Assembly: GCF_024609785.1 (NCBI RefSeq) | Contig: NZ_JANHJQ010000015.1 | Coordinates: forward strand, 52,733 to 116,732 | DNA: 64,000 nt | Direction of reading: 5' to 3' | Source: Pseudalkalibacillus decolorationis | GTDB taxonomy: Bacteria; Bacillota; Bacilli; Bacillales; Fictibacillaceae | Part shown: positions 8,969-17,809 of the stretch, in pieces | Numbering within the stretch: the first letter of the stretch is position 1 | Layout: each line of letters starts with the position of its first letter | Notes under the pieces: model-generated | Told to the model about the DNA's origin: nothing | What the model saw: only the letters and a program-made list of their open reading frames with translations | The model's database searches: none | Translations under genes and position numbers: made by a program

Positions 8969-10633
8969 TTGAAAAAATTTTTCTTGGCGGCTGTTGTACT
9001 GTTTTTAATGGTACCATCAATGACTTATGCAGCTGGGGATCCACAGATTAATAGATTAGATGGAGCAGATCGGTTTGAAGTTGCTGTCAATGTTTCAAAT
9101 GCAGGGTGGCCCAATGGTTCAGAAACGGTTTTCATTTCAAATTATAAAGCCTTTGCTGATGCGTTATCAGCAGCACCTTTAGCGTATCAGTTAAACGCAC
9201 CTATCCTATTAACGCAAAAGGATATCTTTACGAAAACAACTAGAGACGAAATTGTAAATCTACATCCTAAAAAAGTATATGTAGTAGGTGGTCCTGGAAG
9301 TGTTTCTGATCACGTATTAAATGAGATAAAAAAAGTAGTACCTGATGTTAAACGTATAGGTGGTACCGATCGGTTTGAGGTAGCTCATAATATTGCAAAG
9401 CTTATGAGTCCGAGTAATACAGTTGTAGTAGCAAATGGGCTCAAGTTTCCAGATGCTCTTGCAATTGCACCGTATGCATCAAGAAAAGGATATCCGATTT
9501 TACTTACACAGTCCAATGTACTGCCTCCTAAAACAAAAGTTTTGACAGAACAAGCTTCTAATACCATTGTGGTCGGTGGTGAAGCGAGTGTCGAACCTTC
9601 AGTTTATAATCAATTGAATAGTCCGCAAAGAATTGGTGGGGCTAACCGATTTGAAGTAGCTGCTAATATTATCCGAGATTTAAGCCCAAATACGGATAAG
9701 GTATTTCTAGCAACTGGATTGAAGTTTGCAGATGCATTAACGGGTTCTGTTCTAGCAGCAAAACAGCAAGCTTCATTACTATTGGGAATGCCTGATTATT
9801 TACCAGATGAGACTGATAGGGTAATCGATGAAAAAGGAATTAATAGTTTTACGATTCTTGGTGGTACTGGATCAATTGGTTCCTGTGTTGTAGGTGAACT
9901 TAAGAATGTACCGCTTGCCTGTAAAACAATTGTATTAGATCCTGGCCATGGTGGTTTCGATAGCGGTGCTGTAAATGGATCCTATGATGAGAAAACTCTA
10001 AATCTCCAATTTTCAGAAAAGATTAAACGGCATCTCGAAAGTTATGGTGCAAGTGTATTAATGACACGTTCGGGTGATGTTTATCTTTCGTTAAGTGAAC
10101 GAACAACTTTCGCTAATGAGAGAAATGCTGATTTGTTGATAAGTATTCATCATAATGCAAGCTATGATGAGAATGCGAAAGGAGTCAGTACTTTTTATAG
10201 TACGTATAGACCTGGTATAGATACTACCGATGTATTTGTGACTTATCAGGGGAATCGATATCCTTGGGTAAGGGAAGATACATCAGCGGATCTTTTCTAT
10301 TATAATGATCACGGAACCATGCGGTCAGCCAACTATAATTATGATGGCATAATGGCATATGACACCGTTTCACCACGACCAGAAGCGATAACGAGTAAAA
10401 ACTTAGCACCTGTACTAGACAGTGCATTGTTATATGGGGAAATTGATAACAATAGAGGTAATCATGACCAAAACCTTTATCTCACGAGGTGGGCGAATGT
10501 ACCTTCTGTTTTAATAGAAGCTGGTTTTGTTTCTAATGACAGTGAGGTCCGACTACTTGCGAATCAATCGGTCCAAGAAGCTCGTGCTAAGAAATTTGCT
10601 ACAGCGGTTAAACATTTTCTTGTAAACAACTAA
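8969..10633 (+). CDS. secreted CWB2-repeat amidase with enlarged catalytic domain
   Basis: TTG start with RBS GGGAGG at 8955-8960. The 554-aa precursor has a signal peptide (about 1-22, TYA), three CWB2 repeats and an Amidase_3 domain. Catalytic signatures are LDPGHGGFDSGA, SYDEKTLN, LISIHHNAS and LIEAGFVSN. Between the third and fourth motif there is an extra stretch of roughly 75 residues (TYQGNRYPW, NYDGIMAYD) absent from the preceding paralogue, which may shape substrate choice. It is a tandem paralogue of the gene before it, but the repeats are clearly diverged, so the duplication is old. Predicted peptidoglycan amidase at the cell surface. Confidence 0.92.
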   Translation: MKKFFLAAVVLFLMVPSMTYAAGDPQINRLDGADRFEVAVNVSNAGWPNGSETVFISNYKAFADALSAAPLAYQLNAPILLTQKDIFTKTTRDEIVNLHPKKVYVVGGPGSVSDHVLNEIKKVVPDVKRIGGTDRFEVAHNIAKLMSPSNTVVVANGLKFPDALAIAPYASRKGYPILLTQSNVLPPKTKVLTEQASNTIVVGGEASVEPSVYNQLNSPQRIGGANRFEVAANIIRDLSPNTDKVFLATGLKFADALTGSVLAAKQQASLLLGMPDYLPDETDRVIDEKGINSFTILGGTGSIGSCVVGELKNVPLACKTIVLDPGHGGFDSGAVNGSYDEKTLNLQFSEKIKRHLESYGASVLMTRSGDVYLSLSERTTFANERNADLLISIHHNASYDENAKGVSTFYSTYRPGIDTTDVFVTYQGNRYPWVREDTSADLFYYNDHGTMRSANYNYDGIMAYDTVSPRPEAITSKNLAPVLDSALLYGEIDNNRGNHDQNLYLTRWANVPSVLIEAGFVSNDSEVRLLANQSVQEARAKKFATAVKHFLVNN

Positions 10634-10950
10634 CAACTAATTCAAAAAATGTGGCTACCTTATATAAAGGGTAGCTATGTTAGAATTTAGTAAATTAGTT
10701 CCATAACTAGGAAGTTTTTCCATGGTAGGATTGTCAGGTATTAGGAGAATTAGGGGGAGGGTAAAATGAAGAAAGTTGTGACTTTGTTTTTAGGACTTTA
10801 TCCAGAAATTCCTATTGTTAAGTAGAATATGATTTTTGATTAATTCGAGTAACTTTTAAACTAGCACTCTCTTATTAGCAATCAAGCTGAAGGTACAATT
10901 TATAGGTCTTATACATCATTGTTTAATTTAAAAGAAAGAGGTTTTATGGT
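10634..10950. other. intergenic region with a hairpin and a truncated signal-peptide start
   Basis: GGCTACC and GGTAGCT around 10654-10676 can pair as a weak terminator after the amidase gene. Further on, the strong RBS GGGGGAGGG and an ATG start a 19-codon frame, listed separately. The rest up to the next TTG start shows no gene. Confidence 0.4.
10766..10825 (+). pseudogene. 19-codon stub resembling a lost signal peptide
   Basis: ATG at 10766 follows a very good RBS (GGGGGAGGG) and reads MKKVVTLFLGLYPEIPIVK before a TAG. The first 11 residues look like the lysine-plus-hydrophobic start of the neighbouring CWB2 precursors. Its place between the third and fourth CWB2 genes suggests the remnant of a fifth copy lost by deletion. 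A tiny leader peptide is the alternative. Inference only. Confidence 0.35.
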
Positions 10951-12669
10951 TTGCGCAAGTTTATTGTTATCTTACTATTTATTTTATTACTTTTTCAGAC
11001 TGGGGATGTGCTGGCTGCGGGTAATCCCCCGGAACGTTTGGCTGGGGAAGATCGTTTTCAGGTCGCAGTTAATGTATCTGTTAAAGGGTGGACATTCGGT
11101 GCTGACACAGTTGTCCTGGCTAATTATAAAGCATTTGCAGATGCCCTTGCCGCTGCTCCGTTGGCATATAAGGAAAACGGTCCTGTTCTATTGACACAAA
11201 AGGATTATTTAACCAGAGCAACAAGAGAAGAGATCGAGAGACTGAATCCAAAGGAAGTCATTATTGTAGGTGGCTCGGGTAGTGTATCAGAACAAGTTTT
11301 TCAAGAAGTGGATCGTATTGTTCCAAGTGTAAGAAGAATTGGTGGGAAAAATCGATTTGAAGTTGCTTATCATATTTCAAAGGAGTTAAATGGATCGAGC
11401 ACAGCCATTGTTACAAACGGACTTAAATTTCCTGATGCTTTGACGATCGCACCATATGCGGCAAGAAATGGATTCCCTATACTTCTAACAATGGAAAATG
11501 AGTTGCCGGACGAATCGGTAAAAGCGTTGTTTGGAAAGCAAAAAGCAATAGTGGTTGGCGGACAGGGTAGTGTAAGTGAAACTGTGTTCAATCAGCTTCC
11601 AGACGACCGCCAACGAATTGGAGGTGCTGACCGATTTAAGGTAGCCACAAATATTGTAACGAAATTAGAGTTAAATACAGAAGGAGTATACATTGCAACA
11701 GGTCTTACTTTTGCCGATGCTTTGACAGGTTCTGTACTGGCAGCAAAAGAAAATGCACCATTACTTTTAACATGGCCCGATCGTTTGCCTGAGTCAACAA
11801 AAAATCTAATACGAACGAAAAACATACAAAACTTCGTTGTCTTGGGTGGGTCAGGCTCAGTTCAATCTAGTACAGCATCAGAGCTTACTGATAAAATAAA
11901 AGTAACAAGCCCAGTCGTTTATTTTGTTCCTCATGCAGATGATGAAGTGTTAACGTATTCTGTCGATATTCGAAATCAAATTACCCTAGGCCGAGAAGTT
12001 TATCTTGTATTACTTTCCAAAGGTGAAGATTCAGGGGCAAGAGAAATTTTAAACGGGGTCTATGACGATGATCCAACAATACATCCGAAAACGGGACAAG
12101 AGGTTTATTGTATTATCCATAAAAGAGTCCATAACCCTGAAGAAGAGGGTTATCTTCATGGACATCTAACCGAGGCGGTATTTGGAGATTTACGGGTAAA
12201 GGATTTTTATCGGGCTTCCGAAGAAATGGGAATTCCAGAAGATCACTTGTTTAGTAGTATCGTTCCTCTTAATGAGTTTACTCCAGACAATGTTAGAACA
12301 GTGATGGAATCTTATTTATCAAAATATCCTAAAGCAGATTTTCGTACTATGTCTATGTTTGACGGTCATGAGCCGCATGCAGTATTAGGTAAAACGTTGA
12401 AGCTTTTAGAGAATGAGGGGGCAATTAGTCCTTTTAAAACATTATATTTTGTCTCCATTTATACTGAACGGTTTATAAACAAACAGATACCGTTGCAAAA
12501 ATATAAAGAAATAATGCACGATTCTAAGGATTTAAAATATATCCACGCAGGAATCAAAGCTTATGAAGATTTCAGACCAAAAGAGGGCATTTATGAAATA
12601 GGGTATCACTCCGTAGCCTCTCAATTTGATGCTTTCTTAAAAAATATTTATACGAACTTTCATTATTAA
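10951..12669 (+). CDS. secreted CWB2-repeat protein with PIG-L deacetylase domain
   Basis: TTG start at 10951 with AAGAGG about 10 nt upstream. The 572-aa precursor has a signal peptide (1-22, VLA), three CWB2 repeats (about 26-325) and a C-terminal domain of the PIG-L/LmbE family. The metal-binding motif PHADDE occurs in YFVPHADDEVLTYS, followed by a Rossmann-like strand VYLVLLSKGEDSG. A later FDGHEPH supplies a further His pair. PIG-L enzymes remove N-acetyl groups from GlcNAc-type sugars. An extracytoplasmic, wall-docked member would be expected to act on glycan strands or the adjacent polymer, but the substrate is unknown. Last of the four CWB2 genes. Confidence 0.88.
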   Translation: MRKFIVILLFILLLFQTGDVLAAGNPPERLAGEDRFQVAVNVSVKGWTFGADTVVLANYKAFADALAAAPLAYKENGPVLLTQKDYLTRATREEIERLNPKEVIIVGGSGSVSEQVFQEVDRIVPSVRRIGGKNRFEVAYHISKELNGSSTAIVTNGLKFPDALTIAPYAARNGFPILLTMENELPDESVKALFGKQKAIVVGGQGSVSETVFNQLPDDRQRIGGADRFKVATNIVTKLELNTEGVYIATGLTFADALTGSVLAAKENAPLLLTWPDRLPESTKNLIRTKNIQNFVVLGGSGSVQSSTASELTDKIKVTSPVVYFVPHADDEVLTYSVDIRNQITLGREVYLVLLSKGEDSGAREILNGVYDDDPTIHPKTGQEVYCIIHKRVHNPEEEGYLHGHLTEAVFGDLRVKDFYRASEEMGIPEDHLFSSIVPLNEFTPDNVRTVMESYLSKYPKADFRTMSMFDGHEPHAVLGKTLKLLENEGAISPFKTLYFVSIYTERFINKQIPLQKYKEIMHDSKDLKYIHAGIKAYEDFRPKEGIYEIGYHSVASQFDAFLKNIYTNFHY

Positions 12670-13120
12670 AATTATTTCTGAAGCTAGTTCCAAATATTGA
12701 TGACTCTTGGGTTAGCTTTATTTTTTTGCACTTATTAATTAAACGTTATTCGCAATTAAATTATATAACTGTTTATAAGACGGGAACTTTTTATATCAGC
12801 GAATCGTCTATACATTATACGAAGGAAAATCAAAAATCAATCACTTTATCAAAGTTTATCCATATATCCCTACAAAATTCAAATCCAGTCTTGTTAAGAT
12901 TATGTAATCAGAAAATAAGTGAATGATGTTGTAGTCTTTTTAGAAAAATAAACACAAAATGGCATAATCTTTTTATACTGATAAATTTACCCCTACAAAA
13001 ATTCAATAGTAACCGAAACCTAAGATTGAGGAGACATTTATAATTAAAAAAATGATTGATTTTCGTCGAATTTATGGTACTCTTACCTAGAATGAGGTTA
13101 ACTTAGAAGGAGATACAATT
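12670..13120. other. 451-bp spacer before the polysaccharide cluster
   Basis: AT-rich leader region. A 66-codon frame at 12726-12926 has no ribosome binding site and no family features and is not called. TATACT at 12974-12979 could be a -10 element but has no good -35 partner. AGAAGGAG at 13106-13113 is the ribosome binding site of the next gene. No terminator hairpin of note. Confidence 0.4.
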
Positions 13121-14182
13121 ATGGACAAAAATATGATTTTCGCATTAATTGCATCCTTTATCACTGTCCTGATCATAACTCCATTTATTATAAAATTTGC
13201 AATTAAAATTGGCGCAACAGATAATCCAAACACCCGTAAAGTACATGAAAAGGTCATGCCCCGTCTTGGGGGATTAGCTATTTTTATTGGTTGTGCAACT
13301 GGATATTTTGCAGGTGGGTTATATGATGAACAATTAACTGGGATTTTAATTGGCGCAGCACTAATAATCGGCTTAGGTATCATGGATGACGTATTAGAGC
13401 TCTCCGCTATTATGAAATTACTCGGACAAATAATAGCAGCTGGAGTTGTGGTTGCAACGGACTTGAAAATTGATTTTATCAGTGTTCCATTTTTTGTAGA
13501 ACGTTATGACTTAGGAATTTGGGCTTACCCTGTAACCATATTGTGGATTGTAGCAATTACGAATGCAATTAATTTAATTGATGGTCTCGATGGTCTTGCA
13601 GCTGGTATATCTGTAATAGGCATCGCTACAATTGCCTTTATGGCTGGGATGGCTGGTAAAGAATTAATTTTAACCTTAGCTTTAATTCTTATAGGAAGTA
13701 CGATTGGATTTTTATTTTATAATTTCCACCCTGCTAAAATTTTCATGGGTGATACGGGAGCTTTATTTTTAGGGTATGCGATATCTATCCTTTCGCTACT
13801 AGGTCTTTATAAAAGTGTTACGTTATTCAGTTTCATCGTACCAATTTTGATACTAGGAGTACCCATTTTTGATACAACCTTTGCTATTATCCGACGAATT
13901 ATTAACAAAAAACCTATATCTGCACCAGATAAATCACATCTGCATCATCGCATTTTAGCAATTGGATTATCCCATAGAAACACGGTTTTGGTTATATATG
14001 CATTAGGAATTTTATTTAGTATTAGTGCAGTGGTCGTTTCCGAAACTACACTTATAGGATCTTTGTTTATTCTCTTTGGACTTCTAGTTGCATTCCAACT
14101 TATTGCAGAAATGGTTGGCTTAGTGAATGATAAGTATAAACCATTCCTTAATTTCTATCGTAAAGTAACCGGAAGACAATAG
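13121..14182 (+). CDS. tagO: undecaprenyl-phosphate N-acetylglucosaminyl-1-phosphate transferase (TagO/WecA family)
   Basis: The 353-aa integral membrane protein (about 10-11 helices) transfers GlcNAc-1-P from UDP-GlcNAc to undecaprenyl phosphate, the first step of wall teichoic acid, teichuronic acid or related polymers. Family motifs are DNPNTRKVHEKVMPRLGG, NAINLIDGLDGLAAG (catalytic Asp loop), FMGDTGALFLGY and the C-terminal HLHHRIL. RBS AGAAGGAG precedes the ATG. It opens the polysaccharide cluster but has its own strong terminator, so it can be expressed apart from the genes downstream, as expected for an enzyme serving several polymers. Confidence 0.93.
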   Translation: MDKNMIFALIASFITVLIITPFIIKFAIKIGATDNPNTRKVHEKVMPRLGGLAIFIGCATGYFAGGLYDEQLTGILIGAALIIGLGIMDDVLELSAIMKLLGQIIAAGVVVATDLKIDFISVPFFVERYDLGIWAYPVTILWIVAITNAINLIDGLDGLAAGISVIGIATIAFMAGMAGKELILTLALILIGSTIGFLFYNFHPAKIFMGDTGALFLGYAISILSLLGLYKSVTLFSFIVPILILGVPIFDTTFAIIRRIINKKPISAPDKSHLHHRILAIGLSHRNTVLVIYALGILFSISAVVVSETTLIGSLFILFGLLVAFQLIAEMVGLVNDKYKPFLNFYRKVTGRQ

Positions 14183-14184
14183 GT

Positions 14185-14223
14185 AAAACCGTTTGTGAGA
14201 TGCTTGTCACAAACGGTTTTTGT
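14185..14223 (+). terminator. terminator after tagO-like gene
   Basis: AAAACCGTTTGTGA (14185-14198) pairs with TCACAAACGGTTTT (14207-14220), a 14-bp perfect stem with an 8-nt loop and a T-tract. Confidence 0.95.
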
Positions 14224-14278
14224 ATAATATGTAAAATTTATTTAAATTTTCTGATACATAAAATGAATGAGGGTTTTA

Positions 14279-15559
14279 ATGATTATGAAATCACAAACAC
14301 TAGTATTAATTACTCAAAACTTTCCATATTTGCCTGGAGAACATTTTTTAGAAACTGAATTACAATTTCTTGCAGAGAAATTTGAACGGATTTATGTATC
14401 TCCTGTGGCTTATCAAAAAAACAATACTATAAGAAGCGCACCTGAAAACGTAATCGTAAAAGCATTGGAGCGTCAATTAAGTGCATCGAAATGTTTAACT
14501 TTTATCCAAAGAACCCTTTCTGTTTTGGGTGATCCCCAAGGCGTAAGATGGCTAGTATCTGACTGGAAAGAAGCTACTCGTTTTGGGTTGAAGGGTATAT
14601 TAAAGCTTATTAATTGGGTAAGCATGGCGGTTAACATACGGAAACAGCTTGAGACGGAGTATGTTAATGGAAATCCATCGTTGAGATCCTATGTGTTTTA
14701 TTCGTATTGGTTAAGCCCTGCGGCTATTGCATTAGCTATGCTTAAAGAAAAAAAGGATAACATAATAGTGGTGTCCCGGGCCCATGGTGGTGATCTATAT
14801 GCTTACCGCCATACACCAGCATATATGCCATTACAGCCAAGAGTAATATCAAAATTAAGCAAAGTTTACCTAATATCAGAAGATGGCCGTAATTATCTAG
14901 AAAAGAATTATCGAGATATCCAATTGTCAAACTTAGAAGTCAGTCGACTCGGAACGCTGAAACCCGGACAAGTCAATTACGAAGCCGGAGAAGAAGGACT
15001 ACACCTAGTGACATGTTCTTATATGTTACCGGTAAAAAGGTTATCCCTATTAATTGAGGCTCTTAATCATATAAAAACCCCAATTAAATGGACTCACATT
15101 GGTGATGGTCCTTTAAAGGAAGAATTGATCAGTCTTGCTAATAAACTACCAAGTCATGTGCAATGGGATTTTATTGGGAATTTAACAAACAAAGAAGTGC
15201 TAAAATTTTATCTTGAGGAAAATGTAGACTTATTTATAAATGTTAGTGAAAGTGAAGGTGTTCCAGTTTCAATTATGGAAGCCTTTAGTTGTGGTGTCCC
15301 AGTTATTGCTACAAATGTTGGCGGAACAGCTGAGCTTGTTAATGAGAAAAATGGAAAGTTATTGAACAAGGACATAGCACCAATCCAGATTACGAATGCT
15401 ATTGAAGAGTTCGGAGCATTAATGGTAGAAAATAAACTAACAAAAAGTAGTAATGCTTATAATATGTGGTCTACCCATTATAATGCTGAAAAGAATTATT
15501 GGGAGTTTGCTAAACACTTGTATCAATTAGGGGAAATGAATATTTATGAAGTCCAATAA
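14279..15559 (+). CDS. GT4-type glycosyltransferase
   Basis: Start taken at ATG 14279, 5 nt after TGAGGG; ATG 14285 is possible. The 426-aa protein has a two-Rossmann GT-B fold. The C-terminal half carries ESEGVPVSIMEAFSCGVPVIATNVGGTAELV, the E-x7-E nucleotide-sugar binding loop of family GT4. No membrane helix, so it acts at the cytoplasmic face on the lipid-linked repeat unit. It overlaps the flippase gene by 14 bp, which ties both to the same pathway. Donor and acceptor sugars cannot be told. Confidence 0.87.
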   Translation: MIMKSQTLVLITQNFPYLPGEHFLETELQFLAEKFERIYVSPVAYQKNNTIRSAPENVIVKALERQLSASKCLTFIQRTLSVLGDPQGVRWLVSDWKEATRFGLKGILKLINWVSMAVNIRKQLETEYVNGNPSLRSYVFYSYWLSPAAIALAMLKEKKDNIIVVSRAHGGDLYAYRHTPAYMPLQPRVISKLSKVYLISEDGRNYLEKNYRDIQLSNLEVSRLGTLKPGQVNYEAGEEGLHLVTCSYMLPVKRLSLLIEALNHIKTPIKWTHIGDGPLKEELISLANKLPSHVQWDFIGNLTNKEVLKFYLEENVDLFINVSESEGVPVSIMEAFSCGVPVIATNVGGTAELVNEKNGKLLNKDIAPIQITNAIEEFGALMVENKLTKSSNAYNMWSTHYNAEKNYWEFAKHLYQLGEMNIYEVQ

Positions 15560-16880
15560 CAGCTTTGCCAAAAATAGTTTAATTACAATTACAAGGCAAT
15601 TTTTAAGCATTTTATTAGGTATGTTTTTGTTGGTTCTTTTGGCAAATTATCTTGGTAAAACAGGGCAAGGGAAATATACATTAATTATCCTACTACCACA
15701 GTTATTGATGACCTTTTTAAACATGGGAATCAACACATCTACGATTTATTATGTGAGTAAGGATGAGATCGATCTCAATTCAGCAGTTAAAAATAATCTT
15801 TTTGTTGGTGTATTCTTAAGCTCTATAGCTGTAATTGTAGGGATTATTATAACCTTTTTCTTTTCAGAGCAATTTTTTGAGGATACGTCTAACATGTTAT
15901 TGCTTATTAGCTTAATCGGATTACCATTTATGTTTCTGAATATTTATTTTCAAACAATCTTTCAGGGATTGCAGCAATTTGGGATATTCAACACCATTCT
16001 AATCATTACTCAACTAGGAACCCTTTGCTTTGTTACTTTGTTCGTTGTAATTATGGAACAGGGATTAAAAGGGGCGGTCATTTCTTTTATTCTCGGTCAT
16101 TTCATTACAACGATATCAATTATTTACGTTTTGTATAAAAAGTACCATTTTAGATACAAAAAAGGTATATTATCTTTAGTGTATTTTAAGAAATCTGTAT
16201 TATTCGGCTTGAAGGCCCACATAAGTAATGTGATGTCTTTTTTGAACTATAGGGTAGATATTTTATTACTTGGATATTTTATAAATCCTGCTGCTGTTGG
16301 TATCTATGTAATAGCAGTTAATATAGGAGAGCGCTTATCAATCTTTGCTCAATCCTTATCCAGTGTTCTGCTGCCTAGAATTGCTTCGGTTAATAATGAT
16401 ATCGACAGAAATCGAGTGACCGCGATTCTTACTAGAAATTTCTTGGTTTTTATTGTTTTAATATCACTATCAATTTTTCTTTTTGCAGATATACTGATTG
16501 ATGTATTTTTTAGCGAAGATTATGAGGAAAGCTCTTTATTGTTAAGGTGGTTACTTCCGGGTATTGCAGCCTTGTCGGTGGAGAAGCTACTTTCAAATGA
16601 TATAGCAGGTAGAGGAAAACCAGAATTAAATATGTACGTGTCAATCTTCAATGTGCTTTTTAATATTGGATTAAATTTGTATATGATCCCAACTTACGGG
16701 GTTGTCGGAGCAGCTGCCTCAACTACACTGACTTATCTCCAGAGTTTGGTCATTAAGGTTTTCTTATATAAAAAAGTAACAAATGAAAGATACCATAATT
16801 TTCTGTTGATTCAAAAGAAAGACATTTACCTGTATACTAGGATATTGAAGCAGTTGAAAGTAAGATTAGCTAAATCATAA
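15546..16880 (+). CDS. Wzx-type polysaccharide flippase
   Basis: A 444-aa protein with about 12-14 hydrophobic segments of the MATE-like flippase group (polysaccharide biosynthesis proteins, TuaB/SpoVB-like). Seen are the N-terminal NSLITITRQFLSILLGMFLL helix and the later RVDILLLGYFINPAAVGIY, typical of the family. It should flip the undecaprenyl-linked repeat unit outward for Wzy-type polymerisation, in line with the polymerase and Wzz-like genes downstream. It overlaps the preceding glycosyltransferase gene. Confidence 0.88.
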   Translation: MKSNNSFAKNSLITITRQFLSILLGMFLLVLLANYLGKTGQGKYTLIILLPQLLMTFLNMGINTSTIYYVSKDEIDLNSAVKNNLFVGVFLSSIAVIVGIIITFFFSEQFFEDTSNMLLLISLIGLPFMFLNIYFQTIFQGLQQFGIFNTILIITQLGTLCFVTLFVVIMEQGLKGAVISFILGHFITTISIIYVLYKKYHFRYKKGILSLVYFKKSVLFGLKAHISNVMSFLNYRVDILLLGYFINPAAVGIYVIAVNIGERLSIFAQSLSSVLLPRIASVNNDIDRNRVTAILTRNFLVFIVLISLSIFLFADILIDVFFSEDYEESSLLLRWLLPGIAALSVEKLLSNDIAGRGKPELNMYVSIFNVLFNIGLNLYMIPTYGVVGAAASTTLTYLQSLVIKVFLYKKVTNERYHNFLLIQKKDIYLYTRILKQLKVRLAKS

Positions 16881-16892
16881 TGGGGGTACTTC

Positions 16893-17792
16893 ATGAAGGT
16901 ATTAATAACTGGCGGTGCCGGTTTTATCGGTACTTACACGAAAGAACTTTTAAAACGCGAAGGGCACGAGGTAGTTATTTTGGATAACTTAACTACGGGT
17001 AGTGAATCAAATATTAACGAAAAGGATGTCTTTTATAAAGGAGATATCCATGACCTTTCTGTTTTGGATAATGAAACTGGAATTAATGTCATAGTGCACC
17101 TTGCTGCCCAAATTCAAGTCCCGGTTTCAATTGAAGATCCAATATACGATATGAAACAAAATATTGAAGGCACATTAAAAGTCTTGGAGTTTGCTAAAAA
17201 ATCAAAAGTTAAAAAAGTTATATTTGCATCTTCTGCAGCTGTGTATGGGGATAATGATAACTTGCCAATTCAAGAAGAGAGTAAACTTAAGCCTATGTCT
17301 CCTTATGGTATATCTAAAATGACTGCTGAAAAATATATTGAAACTCTTTGTGAAATAAATAACATAGATTACGTTATTTTAAGATACGCCAATGTATTCG
17401 GTCCAAAACAATCGACTAGAGGTGAAGGAGGGGTCATCAGAATCTTCTATGATGCCTTAGCTGAAGATCAACCACCACAAATTGAGGGTGATGGTGGTCA
17501 AACAAGGGATTTTATTTACGTAGAGGATATTGCGAAAGCACATCTCTATTCACTAAATACTAGTAGTGGTGTTTATAACGTCAGTACGAATAAAGAAATA
17601 ACGATTAACGAGCTTTGTAAAATCATGATACAGGAGATGGAAAAAAACATATCCCCTAAACACATTGAAGCCCGAAAAGGGGATATTTACCGTAGTAAAT
17701 TAGATAATACTAAATTTATTACAGCCTCGGGTTGCAAGCCGAGTTACTCAGTTGAAGCCGGTATAAGGAAAATGATTAAAGAACTTGAATAA
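16893..17792 (+). CDS. NAD-dependent sugar epimerase/dehydratase
   Basis: The 299-aa extended short-chain dehydrogenase has the N-terminal TGGAGFIGTYT dinucleotide loop, a Ser in FASSAAVYGDN and the catalytic SPYGISKMTAEKY (Tyr-x3-Lys). It is closest in look to UDP-glucose/UDP-GlcNAc 4-epimerases (GalE/WbpP-like), probably supplying a galacto-configured sugar for the repeat unit. RBS GGGGGTAC precedes the ATG, and only 12 bp lie after the flippase. It could be a dehydratase instead; substrate not certain. Confidence 0.82.
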   Translation: MKVLITGGAGFIGTYTKELLKREGHEVVILDNLTTGSESNINEKDVFYKGDIHDLSVLDNETGINVIVHLAAQIQVPVSIEDPIYDMKQNIEGTLKVLEFAKKSKVKKVIFASSAAVYGDNDNLPIQEESKLKPMSPYGISKMTAEKYIETLCEINNIDYVILRYANVFGPKQSTRGEGGVIRIFYDALAEDQPPQIEGDGGQTRDFIYVEDIAKAHLYSLNTSSGVYNVSTNKEITINELCKIMIQEMEKNISPKHIEARKGDIYRSKLDNTKFITASGCKPSYSVEAGIRKMIKELE

Positions 17793-17809
17793 AAAGGGGT
17801 TTAAGAAAC

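Noticed and set aside
10919-11194. 91-codon frame overlapping the PIG-L gene start
   Set aside because: Out of frame with the clear CWB2 coding sequence; shadow.
5132-12669. CWB2 array as a recent tandem duplication or assembly artefact
   Set aside because: Repeats within and between the four proteins are well diverged at base level and each has a distinct catalytic domain.
12726-12926. 66-codon frame before the tagO-like gene
   Set aside because: No ribosome site, AT-rich composition like a spacer, no domain.
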